This document shows positions 61,824-64,000 of a DNA stretch of 64,000 bases, one piece after another. The notes below the pieces were generated by a model that was not told the origin of the DNA, searched no databases, and was given only the letters and a program-made list of their open reading frames with translations. Positions within the stretch are counted from its first letter, which is position 1, and every line of letters starts with the position of its first letter. Made by a program: the position numbers and the translations under genes. Origin of the DNA: Siphonobacter sp. SORGH_AS_0500. Lineage in GTDB: Bacteria; Bacteroidota; Bacteroidia; Cytophagales; Spirosomataceae. The DNA lies in the NCBI RefSeq assembly GCF_002838835.1, contig NZ_NHPP01000001.1, forward strand, positions 310,001-374,000. Direction: 5' to 3'.

Positions 61824-62804
61824 TTATAACTTAGCTAATAACTCCGCTTTCTTGGCGGAGAACTCTTCTTCCGTCAGAATTCCGGCGGTTTTCAACTCCC
61901 CTAACTGCTTCAATAAACCCATAATATCTTCCTTCGACTGAGCCGCCCCCGAAGAAGCTGGAGCCGTTGCCGCCGCCCCTGACATCATTCCTCCCAGATT
62001 CATCCCGACGATGCTAGCGGCAGCACCTGAGTTTTCAGCAGCCTTTTCGATGGAAACACCCGCCTGAAACTGCTGGAATCGGGCCATGTCTCCCACCATA
62101 TTCATCTGCGTGGTTTTGTCGAGGAAAGCCTCGACTTCGGGAGGTAATGACGTATTCTCAATGTAGAACTTGACGATTTCTAACCCGTATTGATCGAAAT
62201 CTTCCGTCAGGATGGGTAACAACTTTCCACCGAGTTCGGTGTAGTTACGAGCCAGATCGAGCACCGAAACGTTGGCTTCGGCAATGGCATCCGAAAATTT
62301 GGAGAAGATAGCCGAACGTAACTGTTCTTCCAGATCCCTTACCCGCACCTGCGGATTTGTTCCCGAAAATTCCTTCAGAAATTTCTTCGGCTCTTTTACC
62401 CGGAAGGTATACGTACCAAAAGCCCGAATCCGAACTTGTTTAAACTCAGGATCGCGGACAATAATCGGGTTCGCCGTTCCCCATTTCATGTTGGTAAACT
62501 GCTTCGTGTTGACGTAATACACGTCTACCTTGAAGGGCGATTCAAAGCCGTATTTCCAGGAACGTAATGTCGTCAGAATCGGCATGTTCGCCGTGGTGAG
62601 CTCGTGCCGACCCGGCAGAAAGACATCAGCAATCTGCCCTTCATTCATGAAAATCGCAACCTGACTTTCCCGAACCGTTAACTGAGCTCCATACTTAATA
62701 TCGTTTCCTTTGTCAGGAAACTTCCAGATGATCGTATCCTGAGTATCATCTACCCATTCAATGACATTGATAAATTCGTTCCGAATGAAATCAAAAATAC
62801 CCAT
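61824..62804 (-). CDS. SPFH/Band 7 protein with C-terminal SHOCT domain (YdjI-like)
   Basis: 326 residues with no transmembrane helix. The N-terminal segment MGIFDFIRNEFINVIEWVDD and the IIWKFPDKGNDIKYGAQLTVRESQVAIFMNEGQ region are those of virion-core/YdjI-type SPFH proteins. The SPFH domain runs to about residue 230 (LDKTTQMNMVGDMARFQQFQ), then a Gly/Ala linker, and the last ~33 residues form a SHOCT domain (LKQLGELKTAGILTEEEFSA). In Bacillus, YdjI works with PspA and YdjG at the membrane. Here it converges on the plus-strand genes of the same neighbourhood. Confidence 0.87.
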   Translation of the reverse strand: MGIFDFIRNEFINVIEWVDDTQDTIIWKFPDKGNDIKYGAQLTVRESQVAIFMNEGQIADVFLPGRHELTTANMPILTTLRSWKYGFESPFKVDVYYVNTKQFTNMKWGTANPIIVRDPEFKQVRIRAFGTYTFRVKEPKKFLKEFSGTNPQVRVRDLEEQLRSAIFSKFSDAIAEANVSVLDLARNYTELGGKLLPILTEDFDQYGLEIVKFYIENTSLPPEVEAFLDKTTQMNMVGDMARFQQFQAGVSIEKAAENSGAAASIVGMNLGGMMSGAAATAPASSGAAQSKEDIMGLLKQLGELKTAGILTEEEFSAKKAELLAKL

Positions 62805-63080
62805 AGTGGTGAGTTAGAAGGTTAGCTTCATTGATTACTGACGAATGTAAATGAATCCATCAGTCAGTCAAAGCTATTAAAAGATAAACGGCTTCGCAAG
62901 TGGATTAAACTGTCTTTTCTGCCTATGAACACCCCAATAAGATCCGCAGTGATGGGGCCTGATTTTCAAAATATTACCATAAATTCTTTTTTTATTATCA
63001 AAATTTACGTCAGCTTTTAACCGATTCACTTGTTATTATTGTCAATTTGACACTACTTGCAGTATAATTCATCTCTAGCG
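62805..63080. other. Divergent spacer between SPFH gene and xylB
   Basis: 276 bases. Besides the promoter/operator region at 63039-63068, no gene or RNA is seen; a T-rich tract lies at 62983-63000. Confidence 0.5.
63039..63068 (+). promoter_or_regulatory. Candidate promoter with overlapping palindromic operator for xylB
   Basis: TTGTCA (63039-63044) and TATAAT (63063-63068) are 18 bases apart, ending 12 bases before the ATG. The perfect palindrome TGTCAA-T-TTGACA (63040-63052) overlaps the first box, a sensible position for a repressor site. The layout is closer to the general bacterial -35/-10 pattern than to the Bacteroidota TANNTTTG type, so it remains a motif match. Confidence 0.35.
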
Positions 63081-64000
63081 ATGCTTCTTCTAGGAATTGA
63101 CGTTGGTACGTCTTCAATTAAGGTTTCAATCGTTGACGCAGATAGTCAGCAGGTGGTGGCTTCAGCTTCCTACCCCGATCTTGAAAACCCGATTTCTACG
63201 CCCAAGCCCGGTTTTGCCGAACAGGACCCTTCGATGTGGTGGCATTGCGTGCAACAGGCTATTTTAAAGGCAAATGCCACGGGAACTTACCATCCGAAGG
63301 ACATCGCCGCCATTGGGATTGCGTATCAGATGCACGGTCTGGTCCTGGTGGATCGCAACGAACAGGTGCTTCGTCCGTCCATCATCTGGTGCGACAGCCG
63401 GGCTGTCTCCTACGGCGAACAAGCCTTTCAGAAAATTGGTACGGAAAAAGCTTTAAGCCATTTATTGAACTCGCCTGGTAATTTCACCGCCGCTAAATTG
63501 GCTTGGGTGAAGGAAAACGAACCCCAGGTATACGGAAGCGTTTATCAGATCATGCTACCCGGCGATTACATCGCTATGATGCTGACGGGCAGTATTACCA
63601 CTTCTAATTCGGCTCTGTCGGAAGGTATTTTCTGGGATTTTCAGAATAATGCTGTTTCGGAGGAAGTAATGAATGCCTTCGGCTTCCCGAAATCGGTGTT
63701 ACCCAAATTGAATCCGCTTTTCTCTAATCATGGCGAGTTACGCAGTTCAGTAGCGGATTTATTGGGGCTAAAAGCGGGTATTCCCGTTACTTATAAATCA
63801 GGCGATCAGCCTAATAATGCACTTTCGCTAAACGTTCTGGAACCGGGCGAATTTGCGGCAACCGCCGGAACTTCCGGCGTGGTGTACGCCGTAACGGATC
63901 AGGTGGCTTACGACCCCAAAAGTCGGGTGAACACCTTCGCTCACGTCAACCACCAGCGAAATGATCAGACTCGCCTAGGCATTTTACTCTGCATCAACGG
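63081..64000 (+). CDS. xylB: Xylulokinase, cut by the window end
   Basis: 306 residues are visible. The FGGY-family N-terminal ATPase fold begins MLLLGIDVGTSSIKVSIVD (phosphate-1). GIAYQMHGLVLVD contains the xylulokinase-specific Gln-Met-His substrate motif, followed by IIWCDSRA. TAGTSGVVYAV is the phosphate-2 loop of the second lobe. It phosphorylates D-xylulose to xylulose 5-phosphate for the pentose phosphate pathway. The remaining ~190 residues lie beyond position 64000, so nothing can be said of a downstream isomerase. Confidence 0.9.
   Translation, partial: MLLLGIDVGTSSIKVSIVDADSQQVVASASYPDLENPISTPKPGFAEQDPSMWWHCVQQAILKANATGTYHPKDIAAIGIAYQMHGLVLVDRNEQVLRPSIIWCDSRAVSYGEQAFQKIGTEKALSHLLNSPGNFTAAKLAWVKENEPQVYGSVYQIMLPGDYIAMMLTGSITTSNSALSEGIFWDFQNNAVSEEVMNAFGFPKSVLPKLNPLFSNHGELRSSVADLLGLKAGIPVTYKSGDQPNNALSLNVLEPGEFAATAGTSGVVYAVTDQVAYDPKSRVNTFAHVNHQRNDQTRLGILLCIN

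Noticed and set aside
56616..62804. Anti-phage defence island
   Set aside because: No nuclease, methylase, reverse transcriptase, or other known defence domain is present; the content fits membrane maintenance better.

Overview
The window looks like chromosomal DNA of a free-living Bacteroidota bacterium, most likely a member of the Cytophagales (Spirosomaceae-like). The reasons are a SusC/SusD pair preceded by an ECF sigma factor and a FecR anti-sigma factor, a protein with a type IX secretion (T9SS) C-terminal sorting domain, a DUF5686/CarboxypepD_reg protein, Bacteroidota-type promoter words (TANNTTTG) and few Shine-Dalgarno sites. GC content is moderate and even. I see no phage, plasmid, transposase or CRISPR array. 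The genus cannot be fixed from the sequence alone.

Layout. 1-10.6 kb (+): surface polysaccharide genes, namely a polytopic GT-C-like membrane protein, a GT2 glycosyltransferase, an FAD amine-oxidase-like protein, a large membrane-anchored protein, and a tightly coupled O-acetylation operon (MBOAT plus two paralogous SGNH-like proteins, joined by TAATG overlaps). 10.7-23.1 kb (-): housekeeping genes, namely an SMP-30 lactonase, AnmK (frameshifted), a PhnA-like protein, tRNA-Ser(GGA), asparaginase, TatD, a SanA-like protein, topoisomerase IV subunit A, a CoA-type NUDIX hydrolase, a COG2509 flavoprotein and a GT4 enzyme. 23.3-33.5 kb (-): a nutrient-uptake locus (sigma, FecR, SusC, SusD, sugar isomerase-like TIM barrel, cytochrome/FG-GAP lipoprotein). 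33.5-38.8 kb: CvfB-like S1 protein, a repeat-rich 0.8-kb spacer, a frameshifted GH78 alpha-L-rhamnosidase and a small lipoprotein. 38.9-46.9 kb: T9SS cargo, YyaL-like thioredoxin-fold protein, EEP phosphatase, phosphoglycerate mutase and a hybrid histidine kinase. 47-53.3 kb: ruvC, then flippase-like/GT2/polysaccharide deacetylase genes and a frameshifted DUF5686 gene. 53.3-56.5 kb (-): ABC transporter genes, with the permease frameshifted twice. 56.6-62.8 kb: an envelope-maintenance neighbourhood. The window ends inside xylB.

Two things stand out. First, the 56.6-62.8 kb neighbourhood groups a TFIIB-type zinc-ribbon membrane protein, two coiled-coil proteins (one membrane-anchored and PspA-like), a membrane-anchored actin/Ppx-fold protein, a 4-TM protein and an SPFH-SHOCT protein. 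It recalls the Bacillus PspA-YdjGHI membrane-stress module, but with an unfamiliar ATPase-fold member. It is the best candidate here for an undescribed system. Second, five genes carry six frameshifts, and every one is repaired by adding exactly one base. This points to sequencing or assembly deletions, or, for the A8 run in cvfB, possible slippage, more than to five independent pseudogenes.

Intergenic DNA is structured. There are many perfect-stem terminators, three GC-rich REP-like inverted-repeat elements, and a recurrent class of AT-rich word-repeat spacers (GTTTAGGG, TTTGAAAG and TTAGTTG types), often arranged head-to-head.
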